A DNA stretch of 64,000 nt. Source: Segniliparus rugosus ATCC BAA-974 (lineage in GTDB: Bacteria; Actinomycetota; Actinomycetes; Mycobacteriales; Mycobacteriaceae). Shown here one piece after another: positions 8,621-19,723 of this stretch. The translations under genes were made by a program, and so were the position numbers. The notes under the pieces were generated by a model. The model made no database searches and had not been told where the DNA came from. It saw only the letters and a list, made by a program, of their open reading frames with translations. The stretch covers positions 984,750 to 1,048,749 of the forward strand of contig NZ_KI391953.1 in assembly GCF_000185725.2 (NCBI RefSeq), written 5' to 3'. Position 1 is the stretch's first letter, and the number at the start of each line of letters is the position of its first letter.

Positions 8621-9211
8621 ATGACGGAATTCATGGCGCGGTACGAGCGGCAGGGCGACTTGTTGACCGTGGAGGAATGGGAGGCGCTGGGCGAGACGGA
8701 ATGCCGGGCGGAGCTGGTGGCCGGGTTGGTCGTGGAGGAAGAGCCTGCGACTTGGAACCACAACAACGGGCAGGACAACCTCAAAGCGTCTCTCCAGGCG
8801 CAGTTGTCCCGTGAGCAGTGGGCGGTGGGTCGAGACCAGGGTGTTTATCTGCGACGTGAGTTCCCTCCCACAGACCGTGTGCCGGACCTCGTGGTTATTC
8901 CGCGCGCGGTGTACGACGGCGCGAAGCACAGCGTGGAGAAGACCGATGTCGTGCTGGTGGTGGAATTTCTCTCACAAGGAGGCCGGAGGCGGGATCTGGT
9001 CGTCAAACGAGCCGAATACGCCGAGGCGGGCATCCCGCATTACTGGATCATCGACCTGGAGGCGGCCGATCCGGCCACGCGGTTCCTCGCCCTCGAACTC
9101 GGCTCCGACGGGCAGTACCACGAGCAGGAAGGGGTCTTCGACGGTGAGCGCGTCGCTGTGACGGAACCGTTCGAAGTCTCCTTCGCCATCGCGGATTTGA
9201 TGGAAGACTAA
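8621..9211 (+). CDS. Uma2 family (DUF820) putative restriction-fold endonuclease
   Basis: A 196-residue protein. The hallmark C-terminal half reads VPDLVVIPRAV, DVVLVVEFLS, and then RRDLVVKRAEYAEAGIPHYW followed by IIDLE. The D...E/K pattern (VPDLVV, VVEFLS, DLVVKRAEY) matches PD-(D/E)XK-like Uma2 proteins, whose biology is mostly unknown. It interrupts the conserved tsaE-tsaB neighbourhood. It has its own promoter-like elements: -10 TACACT (8609-8614), 6 nt before the ATG, and a weak -35 GTGACG (8586-8591). A private promoter inside a housekeeping operon suggests later insertion. The substrate is unknown. Confidence 0.85.
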   Translation: MTEFMARYERQGDLLTVEEWEALGETECRAELVAGLVVEEEPATWNHNNGQDNLKASLQAQLSREQWAVGRDQGVYLRREFPPTDRVPDLVVIPRAVYDGAKHSVEKTDVVLVVEFLSQGGRRRDLVVKRAEYAEAGIPHYWIIDLEAADPATRFLALELGSDGQYHEQEGVFDGERVAVTEPFEVSFAIADLMED

Positions 9212-9236
9212 GCAGCGCCGGTACACTTGAGCGGCC

Positions 9237-9920
9237 ATGCTTGTACTGACCATCGACACTTCGACAGCCGATTCGGCCGTCGGCCTTGTGCGGTGGTCCC
9301 GTGAAGATGAGTCTTGGCTCCTGCTCGGCGAAGAGCGCTCCCTGGGGAACGTCCATGTCGAGCAGTTGGCCCCGATGATCGAGCGGGCTCTCGGCGAAGG
9401 ACGCAAGGACGAGCTGGAAGCTGTCGTCGTCGGCCTCGGGCCTGGCCCGTACACCGGGCTGCGGATCGGGATCGCGACCGCCGCCGCGTACGGCGACGCG
9501 CTCGGACTGCCGGTCTACGGCGTGTGCGGTTTGGACGCCATCGCGGACGAGGCGCTCGGCTCCGAGCCGGAGACCAAGAATCTGCTGGTCGTGACGGACG
9601 CCAAACGGCGCGAGGTGTTCTGGGCGCGCTATCGCGACGGACAACGGACCGAGGGGCCGGGCGTCTGCAAGCCGTCGGAGCTCCCCGAGCTGCTCGGCGG
9701 CTTCGTCCCTGAAGCCGTCGCGGGCGCGGCATACCTGCTCGACGGAGGGGCGCTGCAGGACGTGCGGAAGTCGTGCGTCGTCGCGCCCGCTGCGGCCGGT
9801 CTCGCCCGTTCCGCCTCGCGCGCGATGCTCGCGGGCGAGGCTCCAGCGCCATTGGCCGCGTTGTACTTGCGTCCGCCGGACGCCGTGCCGCCCGCCTCGA
9901 TGAAAGGGGTTCTGTCATGA
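9237..9920 (+). CDS. tsaB: tRNA threonylcarbamoyladenosine biosynthesis protein TsaB
   Basis: A 227-residue ASKHA-fold partner of TsaD in t6A synthesis. The N-terminus is [18 protein letters not shown], followed by the family motif [19 protein letters not shown] near residue 63. Unlike TsaD it lacks the metal-binding His pair. A -10-like TACACT (9222-9227) is 9 nt from the ATG, giving the gene its own start after the Uma2 insertion. Its TGA overlaps the rimI ATG (ATGA). Confidence 0.94.
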   Translation: MLVLTIDTSTADSAVGLVRWSREDESWLLLGEERSLGNVHVEQLAPMIERALGEGRKDELEAVVVGLGPGPYTGLRIGIATAAAYGDALGLPVYGVCGLDAIADEALGSEPETKNLLVVTDAKRREVFWARYRDGQRTEGPGVCKPSELPELLGGFVPEAVAGAAYLLDGGALQDVRKSCVVAPAAAGLARSASRAMLAGEAPAPLAALYLRPPDAVPPASMKGVLS

Positions 9921-10381
9921 CGACCTGGGCGACGGTGGACGCGCTGCGCGAGGTCGACCTGCCGCGCGTCGCAGAGCTGGAGCAGATCTTGTTCCAAGAA
10001 GAAGGACCGTGGACGCTCGCGATGGTCAAGGGCGACCTCAAGGCCGCCCACACCCGTTACTTCGCGGCTCGGGATCTCACCGGACTCGTCCTCGGCTACG
10101 CGGGCGTGGCGCTGCTCGGCGAGAGCGCCGAGGTCGTGACGATCGGCGTCGACCCCTCGGCCCAGCGCGCGGGAGCGGGCCGGGCGCTGCTCGGCGCGCT
10201 TTTGTGCGAGGCCGAGGGCCGCGAGGTGTTCCTCGAAGTCCGGGTGGACAACGAGCCAGCCATCAAGCTGTACGAGACCGAAGGCTTCGAGAGGATCGCG
10301 GTGCGCAAGAACTACTATCGCCGCGTGGGCAAGGACGCCGTGATCATGCGCCGCCCTGCGGACTTCGGCGAGGGCGCGTGA
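9917..10381 (+). CDS. rimI: Ribosomal protein-alanine N-acetyltransferase RimI-like GNAT
   Basis: A 154-residue GNAT. It shows the acetyl-CoA loop [19 protein letters not shown], then [17 protein letters not shown] and [12 protein letters not shown], the typical RimI ending. The short ATG at 9917 overlapping the tsaB stop is preferred over the longer open frame, which has no family similarity. Placement between tsaB and tsaD is the normal actinobacterial order. The acetylated N-terminus is presumed, as in other RimI proteins. Confidence 0.92.
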   Translation: MTTWATVDALREVDLPRVAELEQILFQEEGPWTLAMVKGDLKAAHTRYFAARDLTGLVLGYAGVALLGESAEVVTIGVDPSAQRAGAGRALLGALLCEAEGREVFLEVRVDNEPAIKLYETEGFERIAVRKNYYRRVGKDAVIMRRPADFGEGA

Positions 10382-11397
10382 TCGTTCTTGGGATTGAGAC
10401 GAGCTGCGACGAGACCGGCGCGGGGATCGTGCGGGTCGAGTCGGACGGCGCGCTGACCCTGCTCGCCGACGAAGTCGCCTCCAGCGTGGCCGAGCACGTG
10501 CGGTTCGGCGGGGTGGTGCCGGAGATCGCGGCCCGTGCGCATCTAGAGGCGATCCGCCCGACCGTGCGCCGGGCGCTTGAGGCCGCGCAGATCGACAAGC
10601 CCGACGCGGTGGCGGTCACCATCGGCCCCGGTCTGATCGGCCCGTTGTCGGTCGGGGTCGCGGCGGCCAAGGCCTACGCCCTCGCCTGGGGCGTTCCGCT
10701 GTACGCGGTGAACCACCTCGGCGGGCATATCGCGGTGGACCAGCTCGAACACGGCCCGCTGCCGCGCTCGGTGGCGCTCTTGGTCTCCGGCGGGCACACG
10801 CAGATCCTCAAAGCGGAAAGCCTCGTCGAGCCGCTGGCCGAGCTCGGCGCGACCGTGGACGACGCGGCCGGGGAGGCGTTCGACAAAGTCGCCCGCCTGC
10901 TCGGCCTCGGCTACCCCGGCGGACCCGTGGTGGACAAGCTCGCCCAGACCGGCGACCCTTCGGCCGTGCGATTCCCCCGGCCTATGACCGGCCCCAAGGA
11001 CGCCAAATACGACTTCTCGTTCTCGGGCCTGAAAACAGCGGTGATCCGGTACTTGCAGGCGAACCCGGACCATGTGAAAGCCGATGTGGCGGCGGGGTTC
11101 CAGGAAGCGGCGGCGGACGTGCTCACCGCGAAAGCCGTCGCCGCCGCGAAGGAGCACGGCGCGACCACGCTGGTGCTCGGCGGCGGAGCCTGCGCGAACA
11201 GCCGCATCCGGGCGCTCGCCGACGAGCGGTGCGCGGCGGCGGGGATCGAGCTGCGCGTGCCACGGCCTCGGCTGTGCACCGACAACGGCGCGATGATCGC
11301 CGCGTTCGGAGCTGGTTTCGCGGCGGCGGGGGCGAAACCGTCGAGCTTGGACGTGAGCCCCGCGCCGGGGCTGGACGTGGGCGTCAGTTTGCTCTGA
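10378..11397 (+). CDS. tsaD: tRNA N6-adenosine threonylcarbamoyltransferase TsaD
   Basis: A 339-residue ASKHA-fold enzyme that transfers the threonylcarbamoyl group to A37. It starts at a GTG overlapping the rimI stop (GTGA). The N-terminus is [18 protein letters not shown]; metal-binding histidines are in AVNHLGGHI; other family motifs are [36 protein letters not shown] and [12 protein letters not shown]. The C-terminal stretch [12 protein letters not shown] is also typical. The length is normal. It is the last gene of the t6A run. Confidence 0.96.
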   Translation: MIVLGIETSCDETGAGIVRVESDGALTLLADEVASSVAEHVRFGGVVPEIAARAHLEAIRPTVRRALEAAQIDKPDAVAVTIGPGLIGPLSVGVAAAKAYALAWGVPLYAVNHLGGHIAVDQLEHGPLPRSVALLVSGGHTQILKAESLVEPLAELGATVDDAAGEAFDKVARLLGLGYPGGPVVDKLAQTGDPSAVRFPRPMTGPKDAKYDFSFSGLKTAVIRYLQANPDHVKADVAAGFQEAAADVLTAKAVAAAKEHGATTLVLGGGACANSRIRALADERCAAAGIELRVPRPRLCTDNGAMIAAFGAGFAAAGAKPSSLDVSPAPGLDVGVSLL

Positions 11398-11553
11398 AGT
11401 TCCTTTTGGGCTTATTCGGCGAGCATGCCGTTCGCTTGCGCGGCTCGGCCTTGTCGGTGCGCTGTCGTACCGTGATTTCGAGCGGTGGATTCTCGCCGTG
11501 CGGGTGCGACGGGGCAAACGCTCCGGGGCTCCTTGAGCAGGGAGGAGGAGAGG

Positions 11554-11655
11554 GTGAACACCTTGAACACCACCCTCACGCTCCTCGCGGTGATCCTCTT
11601 GCTGCTGAGGGACTTAGTCATCCTGAGGGTGATCATCCGCCAGCGGAAGCAGTAA
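11554..11655 (+). CDS. Candidate 33-residue single-pass membrane peptide
   Basis: A GTG-initiated frame of 33 codons ending in TAA. It is preceded by an unusually strong purine-rich ribosome site, GGAGGAGGAGAGG (11541-11553). The peptide starts MNTLNTTLTLLAVILLLL and ends in a basic tail (IIRQRKQ), which looks like one membrane helix with a cytoplasmic positive end. It shares no family I recognise. It sits alone in the gap between tsaD and the convergent GNAT gene. The strong RBS and hydrophobic composition support translation, but the frame is short enough to be chance. Confidence 0.5.
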   Translation: MNTLNTTLTLLAVILLLLRDLVILRVIIRQRKQ

Positions 11656-11775
11656 CTCCGCATGCCGGGAGGTTCGGCGCGGCAACACCGGGCCTCTCGG
11701 CCCTACGATGCCGAGTGTACCCCCATCCTGCGACGAAAGCCAAGGGTTGGCGCACAGTCCGTCCGTGCGGCGCGC
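11656..11775. other. Gap between convergent genes; nothing recognised
   Basis: The whole tsaD-GNAT gap runs 11398-11775. Apart from the small membrane ORF and its ribosome site, I find no gene, RNA or strong hairpin here. The 11398-11540 part presumably holds the promoter of the small ORF, but no clear -35/-10 pair is visible. Confidence 0.4.
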
Positions 11776-12273
11776 TCAGAGCGCAAGCAGGTTTTTCGCG
11801 AAGCAGTTCGAATAGGCGAGGAGTTCGTGGGTGTAGGGCGGGAAACGCGGAATGCGGTGGTAGCCCTCTTTCTCATAGAGGCGCACCGCGTCCGGCTGCA
11901 GGTCCCCGGTTTGCAAGATGAGCCGCGCCGAGCCCGCCGCGCTGGCCGACTCCTCCGAAGCCCGCAGCAACGCCTGCGCCACTCCGGTCCCTCGGCTCTG
12001 CGCCGCGACGAACATCCGCTTGAGCTCGAGTTCCCCGTCGTTCCACCGCAGCGCCGCGTGCCCGACGGGCGCGCCGTCCTCGGAGTACGCCACGAGGGTG
12101 GCGTGCACGGTCTCGGGATCGACGTCGTTGTGCCCGCTCGCCTCCGGCGGCAGCAGTGTGCGCCGAGCGGCGTACCTCGGGCCGACTTCGGCGGCCATCG
12201 CGTCCCGCAGCAGCTGCGCGTCGGGGTGCGCCCACGGCACATGCCGCACCACGAGTCGTCCCGGCTTCGGCAT
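11776..12273 (-). CDS. GNAT family N-acetyltransferase
   Basis: A 165-residue protein with acetyltransferase signatures: LELKRMFVAAQSRGTGVAQA (acetyl-CoA loop R-G-T-G), LLRASEESA, LILQTGDLQPDAVRLYEKEG and a YHRIPRFPPY tail. The substrate is unknown. The ATG at 12273 gives MPKPGRLVVRHVPW. A -10-like TACACT on the minus strand (12281-12286) lies 7 nt upstream with no Shine-Dalgarno, so the message is probably leaderless. A longer frame reading back into orn is not needed. Confidence 0.82.
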   Translation of the reverse strand: MPKPGRLVVRHVPWAHPDAQLLRDAMAAEVGPRYAARRTLLPPEASGHNDVDPETVHATLVAYSEDGAPVGHAALRWNDGELELKRMFVAAQSRGTGVAQALLRASEESASAAGSARLILQTGDLQPDAVRLYEKEGYHRIPRFPPYTHELLAYSNCFAKNLLAL

Positions 12274-12293
12274 GGCCGACAGTGTAGGTCCGG

Positions 12294-12908
12294 TCAGCCG
12301 TCCACGAGCGCTTTGACCGAGGCCTCGATCTCCTCGCCGGTGGGCCCTGGCTGCGCGACGAACGCGGTGGCCCGGTAATACCGCAGCTCGCGAATGGATT
12401 CGACGATGTCCGCGAGCGCCCGATGCGCGAGCCCTTTTTCGGGCTGGTTGAAATAAATCCTCGGATACCAGCGCCGGGACAGCTCTTTGATCGTGCTCAC
12501 GTCGACCATGCGGTAGTGCAGCCACGCGTCGAGCTCGGGCATGTCCTTGGCGAGGAAGGAGCGGTCGGTGGCGATGGAGTTCCCGGCCAGGATCGCGGTG
12601 CGCGGGGCGGGGAAGCGTTCTTTGACGTAGGCGAGCACTTTGGCCTCGGCCTCCGCGAGGGAGAGCGTCGCGGCGCGCACCGCGTCAGTGAGCCCGGAGC
12701 TGGCGTGCATGTTGGTCACGTACTCGTCCATCTGGGCGAGCTTGTCCTCCGACGCGTGGATCACCAGGTCGATGCCCTCGTCGAGGATGTTCAGATCGCC
12801 GTCGGTGACGAGGGCGGCGATCTCGATGAGCTGGTCGTGGCCGGGGCGCAGTCCCGTCATCTCGCAGTCGATCCACAGCAACCGGTCTTTCGCGTCTCCC
12901 ATCGTCAT
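12294..12908 (-). CDS. orn: Oligoribonuclease
   Basis: A 204-residue DEDDh 3'-5' exonuclease that clears 2-5-nt RNA oligomers and linear dinucleotides such as pGpG. Motifs in order: WIDCEMTGL (Exo I), [20 protein letters not shown] (Exo II), [11 protein letters not shown], and [12 protein letters not shown] with the catalytic His (Exo III). The ATG at 12908 overlaps the SDR stop (ATGA). A second ATG two codons later would also serve. Confidence 0.96.
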   Translation of the reverse strand: MTMGDAKDRLLWIDCEMTGLRPGHDQLIEIAALVTDGDLNILDEGIDLVIHASEDKLAQMDEYVTNMHASSGLTDAVRAATLSLAEAEAKVLAYVKERFPAPRTAILAGNSIATDRSFLAKDMPELDAWLHYRMVDVSTIKELSRRWYPRIYFNQPEKGLAHRALADIVESIRELRYYRATAFVAQPGPTGEEIEASVKALVDG

Positions 12909-13690
12909 TTCCCCCCGTAGAAGCGGTACATGATCTTCGCGTAGAGCGGTCTGGGCAGGTAGTTCGCGAGCGCGGACTGGACCTTGTGCGCGGCGGTCGG
13001 GGCCACCCGGAGCGTGTTGCGCCGCAAGCCCTCGACCGCGGCCCTGGCGGTCTGCTCCGCGCTCGCCCACAAGAACGCGGGGGACTTCGTCAGCGGCCCG
13101 GCGACCAGCTCGGTGCGGACGATGCCGGGGGCGAGCAGAGTCACGTTGACGCCGCGATTGCGCACGTCGAAGTGCAGCGCTTCGGCGAACGTGTTGAGGA
13201 ATGCCTTAGTCGCCGAGTACGTCGTGGTGATCGGCACCGGGCCGTTGCCCGCGATCGAGCCGGTGACGATGACGCCGCCGCTGCGGCGCGCGAGCATCCT
13301 CGGCAACGCGGCGAGGACGAGGTCGTAGGCGGCGGCGACGTTGAGCTCGACCTCGGCCCGCTCCTGCGCCAGGTCGAGCTTGCCCTGCCAGAGCCCGGCG
13401 GTGACGAAGCCCGCGTTGCTCACGAGGATCGACACGTCGGTCTCGGCGAGCTTGTCCACGAGCTTTTGCCGCGCGTCGCGGTCGGTGAGGTCGACCGGCC
13501 AGGTCTGCGCCTCGACGCCGTGCCGGGCGCGGATCTGTTCGGCCACCTCGGCGAGCACGTCGGCACGCCGGGCGACCAGGAGCACCGGGTAGCCCAGCGC
13601 GGCGAGTTCGAACGCGATGGCCTTGCCGATGCCCTGCGAGGCCCCGGTGATCACTGCGGGCTGCCCTTGGGCGGGAGGGGGAAGTGGCAT
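12905..13690 (-). CDS. Short-chain dehydrogenase/reductase (first of a tandem pair)
   Basis: A 261-residue classical SDR. Cofactor motif [21 protein letters not shown] motif ILVSNAGF, active site GSIAGNG with YSATK (Tyr-x-x-x-Lys), then [10 protein letters not shown]. It has a long C-terminal tail, like mycobacterial SDRs associated with lipid metabolism. It is clearly paralogous to the gene just upstream: the same MPLPPP start, the same spacing and a similar tail. Ribosome site AAGGAGCC precedes the ATG. The substrate is unknown. It is coupled to orn. Confidence 0.88.
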   Translation of the reverse strand: MPLPPPAQGQPAVITGASQGIGKAIAFELAALGYPVLLVARRADVLAEVAEQIRARHGVEAQTWPVDLTDRDARQKLVDKLAETDVSILVSNAGFVTAGLWQGKLDLAQERAEVELNVAAAYDLVLAALPRMLARRSGGVIVTGSIAGNGPVPITTTYSATKAFLNTFAEALHFDVRNRGVNVTLLAPGIVRTELVAGPLTKSPAFLWASAEQTARAAVEGLRRNTLRVAPTAAHKVQSALANYLPRPLYAKIMYRFYGGK

Positions 13691-13754
13691 GAGGCTCCTT
13701 AGAAGATCAACTCTGGATATTCTAAGACGCGCGCTTTGGGCGGTTTTTGCCTGC

Positions 13755-14546
13755 TCACTTCCTGCCGACCAAGAGCTGCGAGGCCCGCCCGTAGAGCCCG
13801 CGCGCGCTGTAGAGCGCCATCGCGGTCTGGATCTTGTGCGCGAGGATGGGGACGACGCGGAGCTTGTTCTTGACCAGGCCGTCGACGGTGGCTTTCGCAG
13901 TGTGCTCCGCAGAGGCGGTGAACAGCGAGGACGAGAACAGCCCCGCCTTGAGGTCGTCTTTCAGCGCGGTCTCGACGAAGCCGGGCGCGAGCAAGGTGAC
14001 ATGGACCCCTTGGGATTTGACGTCGAAGTGCAGGCTCTCGGCGAAGGTGTTCACGAAGGCCTTCGTCGCGGCGTAGGTGCTGCCGGTCGGGAAGACGTTG
14101 TTGCCCGCGTTCGAGCCGGTCAGGACGACGCCGCCGCTGCGGCGCTTGAGCATCTTCGGCAGGACCGCGAGGGTGTTCTCGTATGCGGCGACGACGTTGA
14201 GCTCGACCTCGGCGCGTTCTTTCGCGTAGTCGAGACCCTTGTGCCACAGGCCCTGGGTCGCGAAGCCGGCGTTGGCGACCAGGATGGACACGTCCAGCGA
14301 GGCGAGCTCCTCCTGGAACGCGCTCCGGGCTTCCGGATCGACCAGGTCGACGACTCGGACATCCGCGCCCACCTTGTATTTCTCACGGATTTCGGCGGCG
14401 AGCGCTTCCAGCAGCTCGCCTTGGCGGGCGACGAGGAGCACCGGGTAGCCGCGCGCTGCGAGCTCGTGGGCGATGGCCTTGCCGATGCCGAGCGATGCTC
14501 CGGTGATCACTGCGGGCTGGTCTGGGGACGGCGGGGGCAGCGGCAT
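13755..14546 (-). CDS. Short-chain dehydrogenase/reductase (second of a tandem pair)
   Basis: A 263-residue SDR paralogue. Motifs: AVITGASLGIGKAIAHELAA, ILVANAGFAT, TGSNAGNN with YAATK, and APGFVETALK. The ATG at 14546 is supported by GAAGGAGC just upstream; the frame extending to 14579 adds no conserved sequence. The 64-bp gap to the next SDR has an RBS but no clear promoter, so the pair is probably co-transcribed from the AT-rich region above this gene. Confidence 0.88.
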   Translation of the reverse strand: MPLPPPSPDQPAVITGASLGIGKAIAHELAARGYPVLLVARQGELLEALAAEIREKYKVGADVRVVDLVDPEARSAFQEELASLDVSILVANAGFATQGLWHKGLDYAKERAEVELNVVAAYENTLAVLPKMLKRRSGGVVLTGSNAGNNVFPTGSTYAATKAFVNTFAESLHFDVKSQGVHVTLLAPGFVETALKDDLKAGLFSSSLFTASAEHTAKATVDGLVKNKLRVVPILAHKIQTAMALYSARGLYGRASQLLVGRK

Positions 14547-14578
14547 GGGGGCTCCTTCGGGGCGGGGTTGGCGCGGCA

Positions 14579-14648
14579 CAGTTTACGCTATGCGGTGTAA
14601 TAAGTTGCACTATGGGGTATAACGCAGTTTATACAGTCAAGTGTAAAC
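14579..14648 (-). promoter_or_regulatory. AT-rich promoter/operator region upstream of the SDR pair
   Basis: An AT-rich island in GC-rich surroundings. It contains the inverted repeat GTATAA-6 nt-TTATAC (14617-14634), an outer GTTTAC (14581-14586) paired with GTAAAC (14643-14648), and a direct repeat CAGTTTA at 14579 and near 14625. On the minus strand TTGACT could act as a -35. This looks like regulator binding over the SDR promoter. The regulator is not identified. Confidence 0.45.
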
Positions 14649-14664
14649 CGTGCCGCGCCCGGCC

Positions 14665-17286
<2,622 letters not shown>

Positions 17287-17317
17287 CGCCCCAGGATAGT
17301 GCGGTGCAAAAAACTAT

Positions 17318-17344
17318 GCAACTCGTTGCAGTGCAACGAGTTGC
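17318..17344. promoter_or_regulatory. Perfect palindromic operator over the padR promoter
   Basis: Two 12-bp arms, GCAACTCGTTGC and GCAACGAGTTGC, are separated by AGT. Each arm is itself nearly symmetric (GCAAC..GTTGC). The palindrome overlaps the -35 hexamer TTGCAT (17316-17321) of the minus-strand padR promoter. PadR dimers commonly bind such sites and repress themselves. Confidence 0.7.
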
Positions 17345-17347
17345 TGC

Positions 17348-17824
17348 CTAGTTGCGCATGATTGTTTCGGAGTCCGGGCGCACGAGCCGCCGCTTGGGCG
17401 GCGGGGTCTTGGGGGTCGGCGGCGGCGGGAAGCGCTGCAACAGCTCGCCGAACAGGGCCACGGCGGTCACCAGCGCGCCGAGCCTCGCCCTCGGCCAGCT
17501 CGCCCCCCGCTCGGCGAGCGCTGCGGCGAATTTGTCGACCAACCGGTCGCCGAACAGCGGGTTCGTGCAGATCGACGCGGCGAACGCGATGAACGAGCCG
17601 ACCTGCTGGGAGAGCGGAATCTGCGCTATGCGCCGTGGCTGGGCCTGTAGCAGGTCGGGGACCGTCGCCGCCGCGCCCGCCGCGGAGCTTGCGACCAGCG
17701 CGGCGCGGGTGAGGAGCCGTTCGCGCCGCGTGAGCGGCAGGTCGGGAACGGCCACGTAGGCTCCGAGCCCGAGCGCGCCCAGCACTCCGAGCCACCACGG
17801 CGGAAGGAAGTCAGTCCGAGACAT
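17348..17824 (-). CDS. Putative membrane protein of unknown function
   Basis: 158 residues with hydrophobic segments near residues 10-27, 40-60, 75-90 and 110-127, then a Pro/Lys/Arg-rich tail (PPPPTPKTPPPKRRL). I recognise no family. It starts at ATG 17824 (MSRTDFLPPWWLG). It reads toward padR, and its stop is just before the padR operator. Its expression may be read-through from the ABC exporter side or independent. Confidence 0.6.
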   Translation of the reverse strand: MSRTDFLPPWWLGVLGALGLGAYVAVPDLPLTRRERLLTRAALVASSAAGAAATVPDLLQAQPRRIAQIPLSQQVGSFIAFAASICTNPLFGDRLVDKFAAALAERGASWPRARLGALVTAVALFGELLQRFPPPPTPKTPPPKRRLVRPDSETIMRN

Positions 17825-17848
17825 GACGACATGATACGGCTGCGCGCG

Positions 17849-19723
17849 TCAAGCGAGCGAGTGCCGCCAGGCGCTGTGCAGCTGCGCGAAGCGGCCCTTC
17901 CCTTCGCCCGGCGCGGCTTCGATCAACTCGTCCGGCGCGCCGTCTTCGAGGATTTTCCCGTCCCCGACCACGAGCACGCGGTCGGCGATCTCGACGGTGG
18001 AGAGCCGGTGCGCCACGATGATCGCTGTGCGGCCCGCGAGCAGCGCGCCCAAGGCCCGTTGCACCACCCGCTCGCTCGGGATGTCGAGGCTGGCCGTCGC
18101 CTCGTCGAGCACGATGACCTTCGGAGCCGCGAGGAAGACCCTGGCGAAGGCGACGAGTTGGCGTTCCCCCGAGGAGAGCCGGTCGCCGCGTTTGTGCACC
18201 GGCGTGTGGTAGCCCTCGGGCAGCGCCATGACGAACTCGTGCGCTCCGACGGCCTTCGCGGCCTCGACCACCTCGTCGAGGGTCGCGTCCGTTTTCCCGA
18301 GCCGGATGTTCTCGAAGATCGTGCCGGAGAACAGGTACGGCTCCTGGGTCACCATGACGACCCGTTTGCGCAGCTCGGCGTCCGCGATGTCCCGAAGGTC
18401 GACGCCGTCGAGGCGGACCGACCCCGAAGTCGGGTCGTAGAACCGCGCGACGAGCTTGGCGATGGTCGACTTCCCCGCCCCTGTTTGCCCGACCATGGCG
18501 ACGACCTGTCCTGCGGGGATGGCGAGCGAGCATTCCGGGAGCACGGGCGGGCCGCCGGGGGAGTAGGAGAACGTCACGCGGTCGAAGACGATCTCGCCCT
18601 CGTCCTTGGCGGGGACGACCGGACGTTCCGGCTCGGGCACGGCGGGGCGCTCTTCGAGCACTCCGGAGATCTTCTCCAGCGCGGAAGCCGCCGACTGGTA
18701 CATGTTGAAGACTTGGGCCAGGGTTTCGAGCGGCTCGTAGAAGTTCCGCAGATACATCAAGAACGCGGCGAGCACGCCGACCTGCGTGTCGCCGTGGATC
18801 ACCCGCCAGCCGCCGACCAGCAGCACGGCCACCGTCGAGAGGTTGTCGACCAGGCGGGAGAAGCCGATGTAATCCGCCATGTTCACGGTGGCGGCGACCG
18901 TGGTCGCCTGATACTCGGCGTTCTCCTCGGCGAGGATCTCCTCGTTGCGCCGCTCCCGCCGGTAGGTCTGCACGGCGCGGACGCCGGTCATCGTGTCCAC
19001 GTAGTGCGTGATCACTCTGGCGATGGCCCGGCGCGCGCGGCGTTGGGAGATCCGCTGGAGCCGTGCGGAGCGGCGGGTCATCAGGACCATGGGGATAAAG
19101 CCCGCGACCCCGATGAGCGCGAGCGGCGCGTCGAGCCAGAACATGATCGCGGTCATGCTGATCAACGAAAGAACGGCGTTCATCGACTCGACGATCGAGC
19201 CGCTCAGGAATTCCATGAGCGTGTCCATGTCGTTGCCGAGCCTGGCGATCACTTTGCCCGAGGTGTAGCGCTCGTGGAAGGCGATCGAAAGGCGCTGGGC
19301 ATGGGCGAACACCCGAGTGCGCAGCTCGAACAGCATCTCTTGGGCGAGTATGGCGGATTTCGTCGTGGAGGCGTAGTTCAGCCACGCCCCGAAGACCATC
19401 ATGAGCAAGAGCGCCAGCCCCGCGAGGCCGAGCGCCGACCATCCCCCATGGATCGGCAAGCCGATAATATCCGTGGGAGGCTCCCCCGCGCCTTTCGCGG
19501 CGCGGCCGATGCCCGAGTCCAGCCCGTACGCGACGAACAGCGGCGTCAACACGAAGCAGGCGTTGTCTGCCAGCACGATCCCGAGGAAGGCCCAGAGCTT
19601 GCGAAGGCGCGGGCGAACCAAGTCGAGCAAGAGCGCGCGGGAGCGCCTTGCGAGGACCAGGCTGCCCTTTTTATCGGGTTCCTCGTCTTCTTTCGCGACT
19701 CCGCGCCAGTCCTGATCAGACAT
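17849..19723 (-). CDS. ABC exporter half-transporter, canonical-site subunit
   Basis: A 624-residue type IV exporter: six-helix TMD (about 60-340) then NBD. Walker A is GQTGAGKSTI; the Q-loop is in VVMVTQEPYLF; the signature is LSSGERQLVAFARV; Walker B VIVLDEATASLD has the catalytic Glu; the switch His is in IIVAHRLSTV. The start overlaps the upstream half-transporter by 8 bp. With that partner, whose Walker B ends Asp-Asp, it should form a heterodimer with one degenerate ATP site, like mycobacterial Rv1272c/Rv1273c. The substrate is not predictable; lipid or drug export is typical. Confidence 0.9.
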   Translation of the reverse strand: MSDQDWRGVAKEDEEPDKKGSLVLARRSRALLLDLVRPRLRKLWAFLGIVLADNACFVLTPLFVAYGLDSGIGRAAKGAGEPPTDIIGLPIHGGWSALGLAGLALLLMMVFGAWLNYASTTKSAILAQEMLFELRTRVFAHAQRLSIAFHERYTSGKVIARLGNDMDTLMEFLSGSIVESMNAVLSLISMTAIMFWLDAPLALIGVAGFIPMVLMTRRSARLQRISQRRARRAIARVITHYVDTMTGVRAVQTYRRERRNEEILAEENAEYQATTVAATVNMADYIGFSRLVDNLSTVAVLLVGGWRVIHGDTQVGVLAAFLMYLRNFYEPLETLAQVFNMYQSAASALEKISGVLEERPAVPEPERPVVPAKDEGEIVFDRVTFSYSPGGPPVLPECSLAIPAGQVVAMVGQTGAGKSTIAKLVARFYDPTSGSVRLDGVDLRDIADAELRKRVVMVTQEPYLFSGTIFENIRLGKTDATLDEVVEAAKAVGAHEFVMALPEGYHTPVHKRGDRLSSGERQLVAFARVFLAAPKVIVLDEATASLDIPSERVVQRALGALLAGRTAIIVAHRLSTVEIADRVLVVGDGKILEDGAPDELIEAAPGEGKGRFAQLHSAWRHSLA

